From: Chamaecyparis obtusa
Lineage: Eukaryota; Streptophyta; Pinopsida; Cupressales; Cupressaceae
Reading direction: 5' to 3'
NCBI GenBank assembly: GCA_027943335.1
Contig: BSBK01000869.1
Location: 1,460,001 to 1,524,000 of the forward strand
DNA: 64,000 nucleotides
Shown here one piece after another: positions 1 through 11,762 of this stretch; position 1 is the first letter of the stretch, and the number at the start of each line of letters is the position of its first letter. A program made the translations under genes and the position numbers. The notes beneath the pieces are model-generated. The model was not told where the DNA came from, did not search any database, and saw nothing but the letters and a program-made list of their open reading frames with translations.

Positions 1-648
1 ATAGATGACATATATAGATAGTGCATGAAGAAATAAAAATTGGTTTGTGACCTATATTTTCTTTTTTATAACAATTCAAATTCTAACTCACTAAAATCGA
101 AAGTTTTCATCTCGCAGCATATTTTTCATAACAAATCTATCCCAATCAAAAAATTAAATATATATTCTTGAAGAGGACTCTCTCCTCTAGTGCACCATAT
201 GTTTTTCAAATTTATTTAATATGATTTACTATTTTTTTCTTTCTCTGAATCAGCATCTCCTTGACTATTAAAATACCTACTTGCAATATTTTTTAATTAC
301 AATAAACTACATATCTAATTAAAACACTATAAAATGTATATGAGGATATTCTTAACTCTGATCTCCACAAAAGGGTATTTTTTTAATTTTTTTAAAAATA
401 TCATTAAAAAAAATAGGATTTATTGAAACGCACTTTTCTGAAATAATTTTATTTTTAGGGTAATTGGACCCAAAGTGGTATAAAACATGCATTTAATAGA
501 TATTTCCAATTGGAAAAGTTAAAGAACTTATCTAACTTAGTTAGAATGAATCTAACTAGACCATATTTTTGAGAAAAATTAATTTTTAGTTAGAAATACT
601 AAAATTTAGCTATGTCGATAAGTTATCCTAAAAGGTGACCCCTGAGTG
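1..648. other. AT-rich non-coding flank, no gene seen
   Basis: I see no convincing coding region, RNA gene or repeat here. Similarity to the long LTR family found at 49984-50675 and 51794-60741 begins only at about 649, so this stretch is either older host DNA or an unrecognised element that truncates the first LTR. Confidence 0.5.
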
Positions 649-1146
649 TGCTTTTACCATATGACATTCTTGAACCGGTGCTAGATGATCCTTGTTGATG
701 TTACCTTCTTCCTTGTTCATCATTATTGAACACTTTCTCCCATCTTTCAAGATATTGTACATGTACCTTGTATATGATTGGTTATTGCATACCATGCGAC
801 TTGTGCAGTGGATTATGGTTTGTTGTGTATACCTTATGGTATCACTTGTATCTATGTTTCATTTATATTATGTTGTACTTGTTATTCATTTACATTAGGT
901 GGAGATTGTATATTGTTATTATACTTAGTAGATTAATTAACTTTTGATTAATTCTACGTTAAGGAACCCTTGGGAATTGAAGTATATATGTGTTGAGTTA
1001 CTTTTATGAGTATATTTTATATTTTGCTATTTTGATTCCACATTAATGTACATATTGATTGTAAACTCTTAAGAAAAACATTATTCTATAAACTTGGTAG
1101 CATGTTTTAGGTTAATTTCTCTTGGGTTCCCTAGCAAGACATTACA
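649..1146 (+). repeat. Element A 5' LTR, 3'-terminal portion only
   Basis: This segment aligns base for base with 50183-50675, the end of the other LTR, with scattered substitutions. It ends in ATTACA, directly before a primer-binding site. Its left edge near 649 is abrupt: the upstream 3 kb or so of this LTR family is missing, so the LTR was truncated by deletion or by insertion of unidentified DNA. Short open frames here are shared with the other LTR copy and are not genes. Confidence 0.85.
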
Positions 1147-1148
1147 CT

Positions 1149-1161
1149 TGGTATCAAAGCC
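1149..1161 (+). other. Primer-binding site of element A (initiator Met tRNA type)
   Basis: TGGTATCAAAGCC follows the LTR end by a few bases. It differs by one base from TGGTATCAGAGCC, the usual plant complement to the 3' end of initiator methionine tRNA, which primes minus-strand DNA synthesis. Confidence 0.8.
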
Positions 1162-1326
1162 CAAGTTTCTACACTGGGAACTCTAGGAATTTGTATGCCC
1201 ATTAGATATCTATTAGTTGAAACTTGAAATAAAACTTAGACATATAACGCTCTTGTATTTCTAACTATTATTTTGTGACTATACATGTTTATTATTTTTA
1301 ACTTGTGTTGAATTATCGTTCTTCTT

Positions 1327-2285
1327 TTGGATGTTTTAGGAAATATTGTTACTAGGACTAGATCTGTTGCTAGAGGTCATAGTTCAAGTCAAGGTAGAGG
1401 ACATGGAAGGGACACATGCTTCACCTCCCTTATGAGAGTATCAGGGTTGAGAATGTGCATGAAGAGAATAGGAAAGAGAATAGTAGGGGATATCATGCTA
1501 ATTCTGGTGAACCTGGTACTAGGCAATTTCTTAAGGACATTCTATATCTCTTACCCTTACATAACAGGATTGAGTAGGAGAATGACCATGAAGAATCTCA
1601 TCATTCTAAGAATGAGGAGAGACAAAGATCTAGGAGTCCTAGGAGGATGGACATTGTAGTTGATCAGGGGGCCACTAAGGCTAACTAGATGATAGAGCTC
1701 CTTAGATCATGACCTCCTCCCTTTGATGGTCTTGGTATGGGTTTTGAGGAAGAGACATGGCTTATATATCATTGGATAAATGTTTTTCTATGCAGCAATT
1801 CAATAGAAATGTCAGGGTGAGGTGTGTTATCATGCATCTTGAAGGTTTTGCAACTACTTAGTGAAAGATAGAGGAACAAAAACTTGAGCTTAGCATGGAG
1901 ACTATCACTTGGGAGTTGTTTTTCAAGAACTTTTGGGAATGATTTCTATCTGATCAATGGTAGAAATAATGTGAAGATGAGTTCCACAATTTGTGGCAAT
2001 TAACTATGACTATCCATAAGTATGAGTGACATTTCTTCAATCTTAAGCCATATGCATGTTATATTGATAAGTCACCATTGATGGTACAACATTTCATTAG
2101 AGGACTTAATGCTCATGTCATTGGGGTTGTTATAGTTTTTGAACCTAAGACTCTCATAGAAGTGGTCATCAAGGCTACATTGGTAGAAGAAAACTTGGCT
2201 AGAGGTCATGGTGGGAAGATTGGTGTTCAATCTAGTGGTCCCATTTCAAGGGCTAAGAGTAATCAGTCTCAAGGAGCTGGGAATT
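1327..2285 (+). pseudogene. Element A gag, N-terminal part (broken)
   Basis: This is a decayed capsid/nucleocapsid gene. Reading has to switch frame several times. A serine/arginine/glycine-rich start around 1340-1420 is followed near 1700-1770 by a proline-rich PPPFDG segment and a WLIYHWI-like stretch. The last open frame (2078-2285) reads MVQHFIRGLN and then a FEPKTL...EEN helix, typical of the Ty3/gypsy retrotransposon gag domain. It is interrupted at 2285 by the LTR of element I and continues at 17287, where the zinc knuckle lies. No protease or polymerase follows. Stops and frameshifts mean no Gag can be made. The family call is fairly sure and the start codon is not. Confidence 0.7.
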
Positions 2286-3214
2286 TGATGCAAGATCATC
2301 TTGGGTTGTTGGAAATCTTGCATCAACCAAAGAAATATTTATTTTCACTTTGTTCCTATTTTCTAGTTTGAGAGAGTGATGCAATGGTCATTCATCTTTA
2401 AGATATTTTGGGTGCGGTCTTGTAATCTTATTCAGGACTCTCTGTAGTTTTTATCTTTCCAATCGCACCTGATTTTGTTCAGTACTATTTGAGTTATTCA
2501 AGTTTTCCTTTCTATGTGGCTCATGCTCTATTCCTTTGGTTACCTATTTGTGGTGATCATGTTCGTGGTCATGTGTTCATGTGTTTCTTTGGTTGCGGTC
2601 ATCATTTGTTAATGTGGACCAATATGGGATCCTTTCCCTTTGATCATGTCATGTTTGGATCGAAGACCTTCATGTTTGGATTATTTTGGTTGCTTCAGGA
2701 GGTGTGTTCCTTTCCTTCCTGAGCTAACCTTAGAGATTGTGCATGCGATTTTTTCTCATTGATTGTTAACATGTGCGATCACGGTGCATGATTGTTGGGT
2801 CACATGTGGACCTAAATATATGTTTGTTCCTTCTCTCTTTTCTTCTTTTGATCTTGCAGTGATCTATTTTGGGGCCGAATCTTATTTCTTTGTACATATT
2901 TCATTTTGAAATTTAATGCTTGGCTGACCCCAGTTGTGCAGTTGGGTATATGTACTCAATTTGATGTAATTCTACAGGCATAACTCTTAGAGTATTAGTT
3001 AGGCTGATCATGAAGCACTGAGATTTCAAATTTGAATTCATCTTGTATATGGCCTAAATTGGAAAGGCCTTATAGTCTGGTATGTATGATGTATCTAATT
3101 GAATAAATGATTAATCTTGCATTCTCTCTCTCTCAATTATGTGTTATTGCATCCATGTGTGTTTAGATGTGAGGTTGGACATCTCATCTTGGGGTTCTCC
3201 ACCTTGGTATTGCA
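2286..3214 (+). repeat. Element I 5' LTR
   Basis: It begins TGATGCAAGATCATC and ends GGTATTGCA. It matches 16372-17286 along its whole length with many point differences. It contains TTGATGTAATT and GCTGACCCCA blocks that are conserved in both copies. The open frame near 2489-2722 lies inside the LTR and is not a gene. Confidence 0.88.
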
Positions 3215-3219
3215 TTAGG

Positions 3220-3230
3220 TGGTATCAGAG
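3220..3230 (+). other. Primer-binding site of element I
   Basis: TGGTATCAGAG lies five bases after the LTR end and matches the plant initiator Met tRNA primer consensus. Confidence 0.85.
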
Positions 3231-3315
3231 AAGACATTTCTTTTGCAAGCCTTATTTGATTTGGTTGTAGGGTGGCAAGTTGTGATCTAGCCTACAATTA
3301 CAGAGGGTTGTGAAG

Positions 3316-4350
3316 ATGGTTCATGGAAGGAGAGTTCTAGATCATGTTGTGATGGATATGTTAATGCAAATTTCTACAATACTTGAAGTTGTTGAGATAG
3401 CCTAAAGAAGATGAAGATCTATTGAGAATGATAGTGAAGATGAGGCTGAAGAATTGTAAGAAGAAGGAGAAGAACTAGCACATGTTCAGGAACAAGGAGA
3501 ATAAATATTTCTAAAAGCTTTGACAAGCATTAAAATTCCAAACCTCGCTTCAATCCTCCCAAGTATAGTGGAAAATTGGATTCAGATGAGTTGATGGAAT
3601 GGATATTTGAGATGGAGAAGTATTTTTATTATGAAAATGTATCAGTAGACAAGAAGGTGAAGATTGGAAGCACCAAATTGAAGGGACATGCATCCTTGTA
3701 GTGGGAGCATTTGTAGACTGGTCGAAAAAGGAGAGGCAAGGATAAAATCAAGGTATGGGAAAAGATGATTAATAATTTGAAAGGTAAATTTCTACCCAGT
3801 GATTATCAAATTAGCTTGTTAAGGAGAATGCAAAATTTGAAACAAAAGGATAGTTCTGTGAAGGATTATACTGGGTAATTTTATATGTTAGATATAAGAT
3901 CTGGACATGTAGATGATGAATTTGAAAGGATTTCTAGGTACCTGAATGGTTTAAGGACTTATATCCAAGATGAAATCAGTTTGGTCAAGATGAACACCAT
4001 TGAAGAAGCCTATCAATTTGCATTAAAGGTAGAGGAGAAATTGAACAAGAGGCATGAAAAAAGGTAGAGGTGGAAGATTCCCTAGAGACTAAGGTAGATC
4101 CTATGGAGAAAATAGTAAATTAGATCACGATAAGGAAAATTAGGATAAAGGAAAAATAGAATGGAAAGGAGAAAGTTCATACAAAGGTAGAGGAACTTAT
4201 TCAAGAGGTGGTTACCCTAGGAGTAATGATGAAAGGAGAGAAGATAAGAATTGGTTCAAGGGAACTTGTTTCAAGTGTGGAAAAGAAGGACATGGGGAAT
4301 TGTAATGTACCAATGGAGACAAAAAGATCGGTAGCAGTAGAAAAATGCAC
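3316..4350 (+). pseudogene. Element I gag (broken)
   Basis: A start codon at 3316 begins a decayed Gag. An acidic Glu-rich stretch (3420-3500) precedes the gag domain: FNPPKYSG and ELMEWIFEMEKYF (about 3550-3630), a KFLPSDYQ segment near 3790, and an open piece at 3885-4067 with FERISRYLNGLR and EEAYQFALKVEE. A CCHC zinc knuckle, C-x2-C-x4-H-x4-C, follows at about 4268-4310, so the nucleocapsid end is present. In-frame stops occur at several points (for example after HASL, and after DYTG near 3876) and the start-proximal frame is interrupted near 3404. Gag would have packaged the element RNA. It is not functional. Confidence 0.8.
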
Positions 4351-4384
4351 TTGTGAAGTAAGATTCACCTGATTCAACAAAAAA

Positions 4385-4923
4385 CCTAAGGATGGGGAGA
4401 ATCTTATGATCATAAGAGTATTATGGAATGAAAGAACTGATGAAGATCCTTTGATGAAAGGCTTGTTCAAAACCAAATGTAAAGTTGGAGGAAAATGTTG
4501 TAAAGTGATCATTGACAGTGGAAGTTCTTATAATTTGGCATCATAGGAGTTGGTTACAAAGTTGTAGTTGCAAAGGATGAAGCACCCTAAACCTTATCAT
4601 AGATCATGGATCAAGGATGAGCACAAAATTTTGGTAAGTGAGAAATGCCTTGTGAAACTTAAAATTGGGAATTACCTTGATGAAGTTATTTGTGATATTA
4701 TGCCTATGGATTATTGTCACATCTTGTTGGGTAGACCATGGCAATATGATAGACAAGATTTATATGATGGAAGGTTGAATAGATATACTATTGTAGCTAA
4801 TGGAATGAAGCAAGTTTTTTTACCTTTGGTTGAAGCATCTAAGGGTGAAAATTGTACTTTTGTTAAAGTTTTTTTGATTGAAGGAAGACAATTCATAAGA
4901 AGAATGATGTTTGTTATGCTTTA
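4385..4923 (+). pseudogene. Element I retropepsin-like protease (broken)
   Basis: An aspartic protease of the retropepsin type reads VIIDSGSSYNLAS near 4507-4545, including the catalytic DSG triad start, and HILLGRPW near 4718-4741, the usual second protease hallmark. A stop after NLAS at about 4546 and another near 4566 interrupt the frame. The open piece 4568-4923 carries the second half. In the intact family it cleaves the Gag-Pol polyprotein. It lies directly between gag and RT, as expected in Ty3/gypsy. Confidence 0.8.
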
Positions 4924-4939
4924 GTTCCTAATAATCATA

Positions 4940-6260
4940 TTCAGAAATTAGAGAATGAAACACCTTTTGAAGTCAAGAAGTTTCTAAAAGAGTATCAAGA
5001 GATTATTTTTGATAATGTACTAGATGGTTTATCACATGTTAGAAGTATTAGTCATTGTATGGATGTGATTCCAAAAGATAGTTTTCCTAAAAAAGCACCT
5101 CACCAATTAACACCGCTAGAGAATCAGGAATTGACTAGACAAGTTCAAGAATTGTTGCAGAAAGGTTTGATCAAAGAAAGATTGAGCCCATGTGCAGTTC
5201 CAGTTGTGTTAGAACTTAATAAAAGTGGTGAGTGGAGAATGTGTAATGATTCCAAAACTATAAACAAGATCACAATGAAGTATCAGTTTCCATTGCTTAG
5301 GATGGATGACATCATGGATTGTTTGAGATGAGAAAAATACTTTACTAAGATTGATTGAAGATTGGTTATCACCATATCAGAATCAAGAAGGAGATGAATG
5401 GAAGACTTCTTTCAATACAAAAGAAGGTTTGTATGAGTGGTTGGTTATGCTTTTTGGTTTAACTAATGCACCTAGTACTTTTATGAGGCTAATTAATGAA
5501 GTTTTGAAGAAATTCTTGGGAAAATTCATGATTGTATATTTGGATGACATTCTAATATTTAGTAAGAATAGGGAAGATTATTTTTTACATCTGAGGCAAG
5601 TATTACAAAGGTTAAAAGAGGATAAGTTACTGATTAACTTCAATAAATGTTCTTTCATGAAAAAGGAGATATTTTATTTGGGATTTGTGATCTCAACCAA
5701 TGGTTTGAAGATGGATCCTGAAAAGGTTAAAGAAATATTGGAGTGGCCTACACATGAGAGTATTGGAGAGGTAAGATATTTTCATGGTTTGGCTAGTTTC
5801 TACCAAAATTTCATCAGGAATTTAAGTTCTATTTTTAATTCTATGATTAAGACAATGAGAGGAGACAAAAAGGATTTCAAGTGGACAAATGGAGCTAACA
5901 AAAGTTTTGAGACATTAAAGAAGAAGGCAGTAGAGTTACCTATTTTATCTTTTCCTGAGTTCGCTAAGGTATTTCAAGTTGATTATGATGCAAGTGGTAG
6001 TGCAATAGGAGCTCTGATTTGTCAAGAAGTTAGATTGGTTTCTTTCTTTAGTGAAAAGTTGAATGATGCTAAGAGGAAATGTTATGTTTATGATCAAGAG
6101 TTCTATGCTATTGTTCAAGCTTTGAAAAAGTGGAGACACTATTTTTTGTCTAAGGAATTTGTGTTGTATACCGATCATAAAGCATTGTAGTATTTGGAAG
6201 TCAAAGTAAGTTGAATTAGAGACATATGAAGTAGGTTGAGTACCTGCAAAAATTTACATT
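4940..6260 (+). pseudogene. Element I reverse transcriptase and RNase H (broken)
   Basis: The RT fingers start near 5059 (PKDSFPKKAPH, then LTPLENQEL). 'EWRMCNDSKTINKIT' lies near 5230-5275, and a stop and frameshift near 5329-5350 disrupt the next block. From 5351 the palm continues with LFGLTNAPSTF and the catalytic motif YLDD (about 5539-5550), followed by the thumb. RNase H begins at about 5965 with VDYDASGSAIGA (first catalytic Asp). It continues with QEFYAIVQALKKWRHY and TDHKAL near 6170-6186. Another frameshift follows near 6188-6262. The domain order RT to RNase H to integrase is Ty3/gypsy. The element cannot make a full Pol. Confidence 0.88.
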
Positions 6261-6261
6261 T

Positions 6262-7438
6262 GTGTTGAAACATAGAAGTCAATTTTCAAATAGAGTTGCA
6301 GATGCATTGAGAAGAAGATCTTTGTTGACTGAGATGAGAGTTGAGGATCTCGGTTTCGATGATTTGAAGAATTTGTATGAAACTAGCCTTGACTTTAGAG
6401 AATCTTGGAGAGCATGTAAGACACCTACCACTGACCAACAGAGAAAGTGGGATGATTACTTCATTTAGGAAGGTATGTTGTTCAAGGGAGTTGAGTTGTG
6501 TATACCTAGAGGTTCAATGAGAGACAATCTGGTAAAAGAGAAACATAGTGGTAGATTAGCAGGACACTTTGGTATTGATAAGACATTGAGTTTTCTTAAG
6601 GAGAAATAATTTTGGCCTTAGTTGCATAAGGATGTTCAAAAATTTGTAAGGAGTTGTAGAATTTGTCAAGTTACAAAAGTAGCAAGTCATAATACTGGAT
6701 TATATACACCATTACTTGTTCCTAATAGACCTTGGGAAGACATCAACATGGATTTTGTTTTTGTCTTACATAAGACTCAAAGAGGTAATGATTCTATATT
6801 TGTTGTGGTAGATAGATTTTCAAAAATGTCACATTTTATTCCCTATAAGAAGACATTAGATCTAATTCATGTAGAAGACCTTTTCTTTAAGGAAACTATG
6901 AGATTGCATGGGTTACCTAAGAGTATTATCTCTGACTAGGATAAAAAATTTGTTGGATACTTTTGGAGAACACTTTGGAAGAATTTGGGTATAGATTTAA
7001 AGTTTAATTCCACCTTTCACCCACAGAAAGATGGACAAATAGAGGTTGTGAATAGAAGTTTGGAAAAATTGTTGAGATTCTTAATTAGAGACAAACCTAG
7101 AAATTGGGACTTGGTATTGGCACAAGCAAAATTTGTATACAATAATTCAGTAAATAGGATCATCGGTAAAAGATATTTTTAGATTGTTATAGGCATGCAT
7201 CCTAAGGGTATATCAAATTTGAGGACACTTAGTTTAGAAGAGAAAAGAAGTGTTGAAGGAGAAGAATATGCATATTTCATGAAGACTTTGCATGATGAAG
7301 TGAAACATAATTTGGAGAAGAACCATACGAAATATAAGGATACATCAGACAGGTCTAGAAGACACAAAACCATTGAAGTTGGTGATGAAGTAACATGGTT
7401 CATTTGAAGAAAGGAAGGTTTCCTATTGGAAAATACAA
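6262..7438 (+). pseudogene. Element I integrase, N-terminal and core part (broken)
   Basis: The H-x-C-x2-C zinc-binding end shows as RSCRICQ near 6646-6670. The catalytic core has INMDFVF (first Asp), FVVVDRFSKMSHFIPY, and IISD followed by a stop at 6937. It then has NSTFHPQKDGQIEVVNRSLE with the catalytic Glu replaced or shifted, then WDLVLAQAKFVYNNS. A stop near 7180 and a final GDEV piece (to about 7405) lead into the insertion of transposon C. The reading frame stays in register through most of 6262-7405, broken by stop codons rather than by long deletions. Confidence 0.86.
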
Positions 7439-7466
7439 GAGTATGTGCAGGATCATGGTATACCAA
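7439..7466 (+). repeat. Transposon C left terminal inverted repeat
   Basis: It begins GAGTATGTGCAGGATCATGG and pairs with 15952-15979, matching 26 of 28 bases by eye. The preceding bases ACAA are the target duplication. Confidence 0.88.
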
Positions 7467-8300
7467 GCTATGGCCTTAAGTGGCAATGAAAAATCAAAAA
7501 ATCAGGGTTAGTCAACTTGACGTAAAAAGTTGAACATCTTATCAACCTTATGTGAAAAAGTTGTAAGAACATAATCTATAGGAAATTGAATGTATTTTCT
7601 AAACTACTAGCCCTTGTCTGAAAAAAAATAATCTAATTGTTCAAAATTTTAGATTTCAATGCAGTAGTATGAAAATTTCAAGAAAAAGATAAAAAGTACG
7701 TCTATGTCTGACCACCTTAATCAAAATCAAATGATGATATATTTTCATAAGATTCTAGATATAAGTAGTAGACTCATGCTCGGATGTGATGCATATTTTT
7801 GTATAATTTTTTCCCAAATAAATAATTAATCATGAATTTTGTGCTACAAATTATTCAGAATAAAAAACTCTCGTGTCTAACCACCTTAACTAATTCTAAA
7901 CTTTACAAATTTGAAAAAAAAAGTCTTATAGCAGGTGAAGCATAGAATTTGATGCATGTTTCAGATTTCAAAAAGGTTAAACCGTTTGAAAATTATAGTT
8001 GGTTTTGAATCAGTCTGTCAATTAGGAATTTAGAGATAAATCAATTATAAAATAAGTAATAATTACTTACTAAACTCAAAATTTGACAACAATTATATTG
8101 ATGGAAAGATGATAATGTCTTTAAGAAACCCTTTTTGTTTCATCAATTTTGAGTGAAAAAAAGGTCATTGGTTACATGGTCGAAGTCTGGAGATCAGAGG
8201 AAATATGATGATCACATCTTTTGGGTTGACCATCCACGTTTGGCATTACAAAGTCAAAACACAAGGAAAATACCAAGCCTAATCGGATATCCAAAATAAT
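7439..8300 (+). repeat. Left subterminal region shared by transposons C and D
   Basis: It is collinear with 25042-25905. It includes two related blocks, each starting GT(C)TGACCACCTTAA-like, near 7706 and 7870, which give an imperfect internal direct repeat of about 165 bp. It ends at an AGCCTAATCGG box, whose inverted counterpart lies about 165 bp inside the right end (near 15815-15830). No gene is seen. Such long subterminal regions often hold transposase-binding sites; that role is inference. Confidence 0.75.
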
Positions 8301-8839
8301 ATCACATATCTGATAATTTTGGATATCCAATAATATCGGATATGCGATATCTCCCGCCCAATTTCAACATTTCAATTTCAATGTTTTTTTCAATTTTATG
8401 ATTTTAGGTTTTTAGGTTATATATTATAAATTTCATTTTTTTAATATTAATATTAAATGATAATAGCATTAGTATTATATGATTATTATTTATTTCTCTA
8501 TGTATAATAGTATAATATTAGTATTAAATATTTATATTATAACAATAATACCTAAGGGAGATATATGTGTGTGTGTGTGAAAATGAAAAAAGTTGAGGCA
8601 AAATTTGAGCGGGGGATTTTGGATATCGAATATCTGATATGTTTGGATATCCAATTTGTTTTACTAGAAACCAAAAGAAAAATTTGATTCTCTAGGTCCC
8701 TCAGTCTAAGAACCATGTTTTTTGCAGAGAATATCATGGGATTGCAATTGTAGAAGACAAAAAATTACTTTTTCCACCCTTTAATTTGTTGGAATTTTTC
8801 TATTATCAAAGGTTTTTGCATCACCTTTTTGGTCTCACC

Positions 8840-11762
8840 ATGGGGAGTAGTAGTTGTCGAAAGCATAAACGGAAGAGGAAGCTCACAAATGAAGATATTG
8901 AATTGTATAGAGAAATGGATAGGGTTTCTCGTCGGAACAAGAGACAAGGTATGTTAAATATTAATGAAGATGTGGGGATAGGCCCACCCTTAAATGTGGT
9001 TTCAAGTGCAGAAGAACATGAATTTGAAATGATTTATGACAATAATATTGAAAATGAGAATGTAGGGATTGAAGATGAAAATGTAGGTTTTGAAAATGAA
9101 CATGTAGATGTGGATAATGGAAGTGTGGACATTGACAATGATAATCCACTGATTGAATATGAAGGAATTGACAATGATAATTGTGTACAAGAACCAAATC
9201 AACATAACACATCTCCAAATTATATGAGAAATGAGGTCCCTTGGGAGGAAGAAAGACAAACTTCAAATTTGAGACCTTCAAGAACAACAAAATGGTTACT
9301 TGAAATTGATAAGAACATAATGACCAATTTTGATGGCAAGAGATCAGAAAGAACCGTTTGGTTATGGGTTTCAAAAAAATTTGATCAATTTTTTAACCAC
9401 AAGACATTGGTCGAGAAATGTCAAATGTTTATGCAATTGTTAAAGATGCAGAAGATGAGACATATACTAGTCCAACTGAAGATTAGTGTGAATAAGAAAA
9501 AGGAGAGGAATGCTATTATTGTGAGAAATATTTTTAGTTGTCTCAATTCCATTTGGAAGACTACCAAGGAAAAAGATAAGAGAGCCACTAGGAGGGTTAT
9601 TACAACCTCCTTAGTAAGTCATCATTTGAGAAAGGCTCGTTTGTTGAGAAAAACTTGTGTTGACTTGAACCTAAATCGTAAAAATTTGGATAGAGCACTT
9701 GCAAGAAGATAAAGACTTGATTATCCTCTTCATAATGATACATGATCTTATGGTGGGAGAATTTCATGTTGTGATAAGAAGCTTACCAATGGTGTGAAGG
9801 ATCAAATTCAACTATTTTGGCAATCTAAATCAAGAGTGTCACCAAATCTGAAGGATGTCTTGAAGTTGAGAATTGACATTCGAAAGCGCACCTGCATCCC
9901 AAACATTATTTGGAGGTGATTCAAACAATGTTGTTCAAAAAAAATTGTGAGACACATCCAATATTGCAAATATCACAAAGAGCTTTTGAATCCCTCAAGC
10001 ATTTTTTGTGTGTCTCTTAAGATTTGAAATACTTATTGTTGCAAATATCATGTGGATTTTTCAATGCACCATAAACATTTATGATCCCTTCATTCTACTT
10101 TTCATACTAGTGAAATGTTGGAGGAGTGTGGTGCAAGTGCTCTTCCAAAATCATCAAGAGACTTGATAGATCATTTTTATGTCCTAGAGATGATGGATGT
10201 TTCTTTTATAGAAAAGATTGCTTATATGACAAGTGCTCAGAGTGTGGTGGGCTAGTGAAGTTTGTTGAATGTTTTCATGAGGGCTGCGAACATGATTTTG
10301 GAAAGACAATTGTCCACAAAAAGGTATATGGAACTGTTAAATATACATTGAAAATTGGAGGTGAAGGCTCTAGATGTGAGTTGGTTACAAAATAATGCAA
10401 TGTAGCTAATTTTATTTTAGATTTTAGGAAGAATCTTTTTTACAAGTATGCAAGGCATAGTCACAAGTCTCAGTGGTTGGATCAACAATTTAGGATGTGT
10501 AAGGACACTTTCCTAATTGGCACTATTATATCGGTCATTGACTTTACCGAGAACTATACATTGCATCCCCAAAATGAGTTGCAATATCAATATTACAATT
10601 CTATTCAAGTTGCTATTTTTTTGCACATAACATATAGACATTCCCCTGAAAGTATAGAAGATGACCAGAAGATAATCAAAGAGCACCATTTTTATATGAG
10701 CGATGATACATCTCACTCTCACGAGTATGTCCAACATTGCTTTGAGAATTATTTTGAGTGGGTGTAGGAAAACAATATTGCTATGGATAGACATCTCATT
10801 TGGTCAGATAATTGCACAGGTCAATTCAAAAATTCTTTTATATTTTATTGGTTATGTAGAATGCATGTAGAGAGAGGTGTACCTCATATTTGGAGTTTTT
10901 TTTAGGCTGGTCATGGAAAAGGGGAGCATGATGGAGTAGGTGCATGTGTAAAGAGAGCTCTAGTTAAGGAGCAATTAAGGATTTCAGGTGAAGAACTCCT
11001 TGATGCTCATTCTATTTTTGATTGGTGTACTTCAACATTGTCACAGGGGGGACTCTTGATTCAGCGGTGTGTGGATTCTTTTGGTTGGTTGAGTTGGGCA
11101 CAATAGGAGATAGGTTGGATTGTCAAATTGTGAAATATTATTCAAAATTGCATTCGTTTTGAAGCTTGGATGTTAGTGCATGGACCATTTGGACATGAGA
11201 GTTGGCTTTTTATTGTGCGAGGTGTCTTCAGTTTGATTTGGATCAGTGTGAGTCAAGTGAGTAGGTTGATACGTGGGTTCCACATTATCTAACTCTTTTA
11301 TCTATCACACTCTTTGTAATAAATGATGACATGGATTGTTCACTTGACTACGACCATCTTTCAGATCTTCTACAGCCAGGACATATTTTTGCATTGGTTT
11401 CACCACAAGGGAATGATGAGAGATCAGATTACTAGTCAGCACATTATGTACGAGGAAAGTAGAAACTTGCACAACCGACGATAGATGATGATATTTTCAC
11501 ATATCCAATAGGGTTATATGTTGTTGCAGGAACATGGTTGTGCACATACATGATTAGAAATAACGGCATTCCTACATTTGAAGACTATGAGAAGCACAAA
11601 ACCATTCTCATGTATTCACACCTTGTTATAGCAGACAATGTTAAGTTGTTGAAACATCAAGGAAAACCAAAGACAAAGGAACTTTGGACTATTAGTACTA
11701 CTGATCATGAAGCAATATTGAATACCCTCAAGCAGAGAGATGACCCTTCAAGAACACTTTAG
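8840..11762 (+). pseudogene. Transposon C DDE-like transposase (broken)
   Basis: The first Met with good context, at 8840, opens a frame with a basic KHKRKRK nuclear-signal-like patch. A repeated Asn/Asp/Glu-rich acidic stretch follows (about 9030-9185), and the frame runs to 9712. After frameshifts, a cysteine-rich segment appears at 10170-10250 (CPRDDGC, CLYDKCSECGG). Three blocks then match the catalytic pattern of a widespread eukaryotic transposase-like family: VIDFTENYTLHPQNE (10537-10581), WSDNCTGQFKN (10801-10833) and HGKGEHDGVGACVKR (10912-10956). The Asp residues in these blocks are the likely metal ligands. The end (11370-11762) has QPGHIFALVSPQGNDE and VAGTWLCTYMIRNNG. It is broken by stops near 10395, 10767 and 10905 and by frameshifts. 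The role in excision and integration is inferred from the family pattern and from its position between the TIRs. Confidence 0.72.

Noticed and set aside
8786..8839. Upstream Met (8786) as transposase start
   Set aside because: The first 18 residues are hydrophobic and unlike the basic start that follows. The Met at 8840 precedes the nuclear-signal-like patch.
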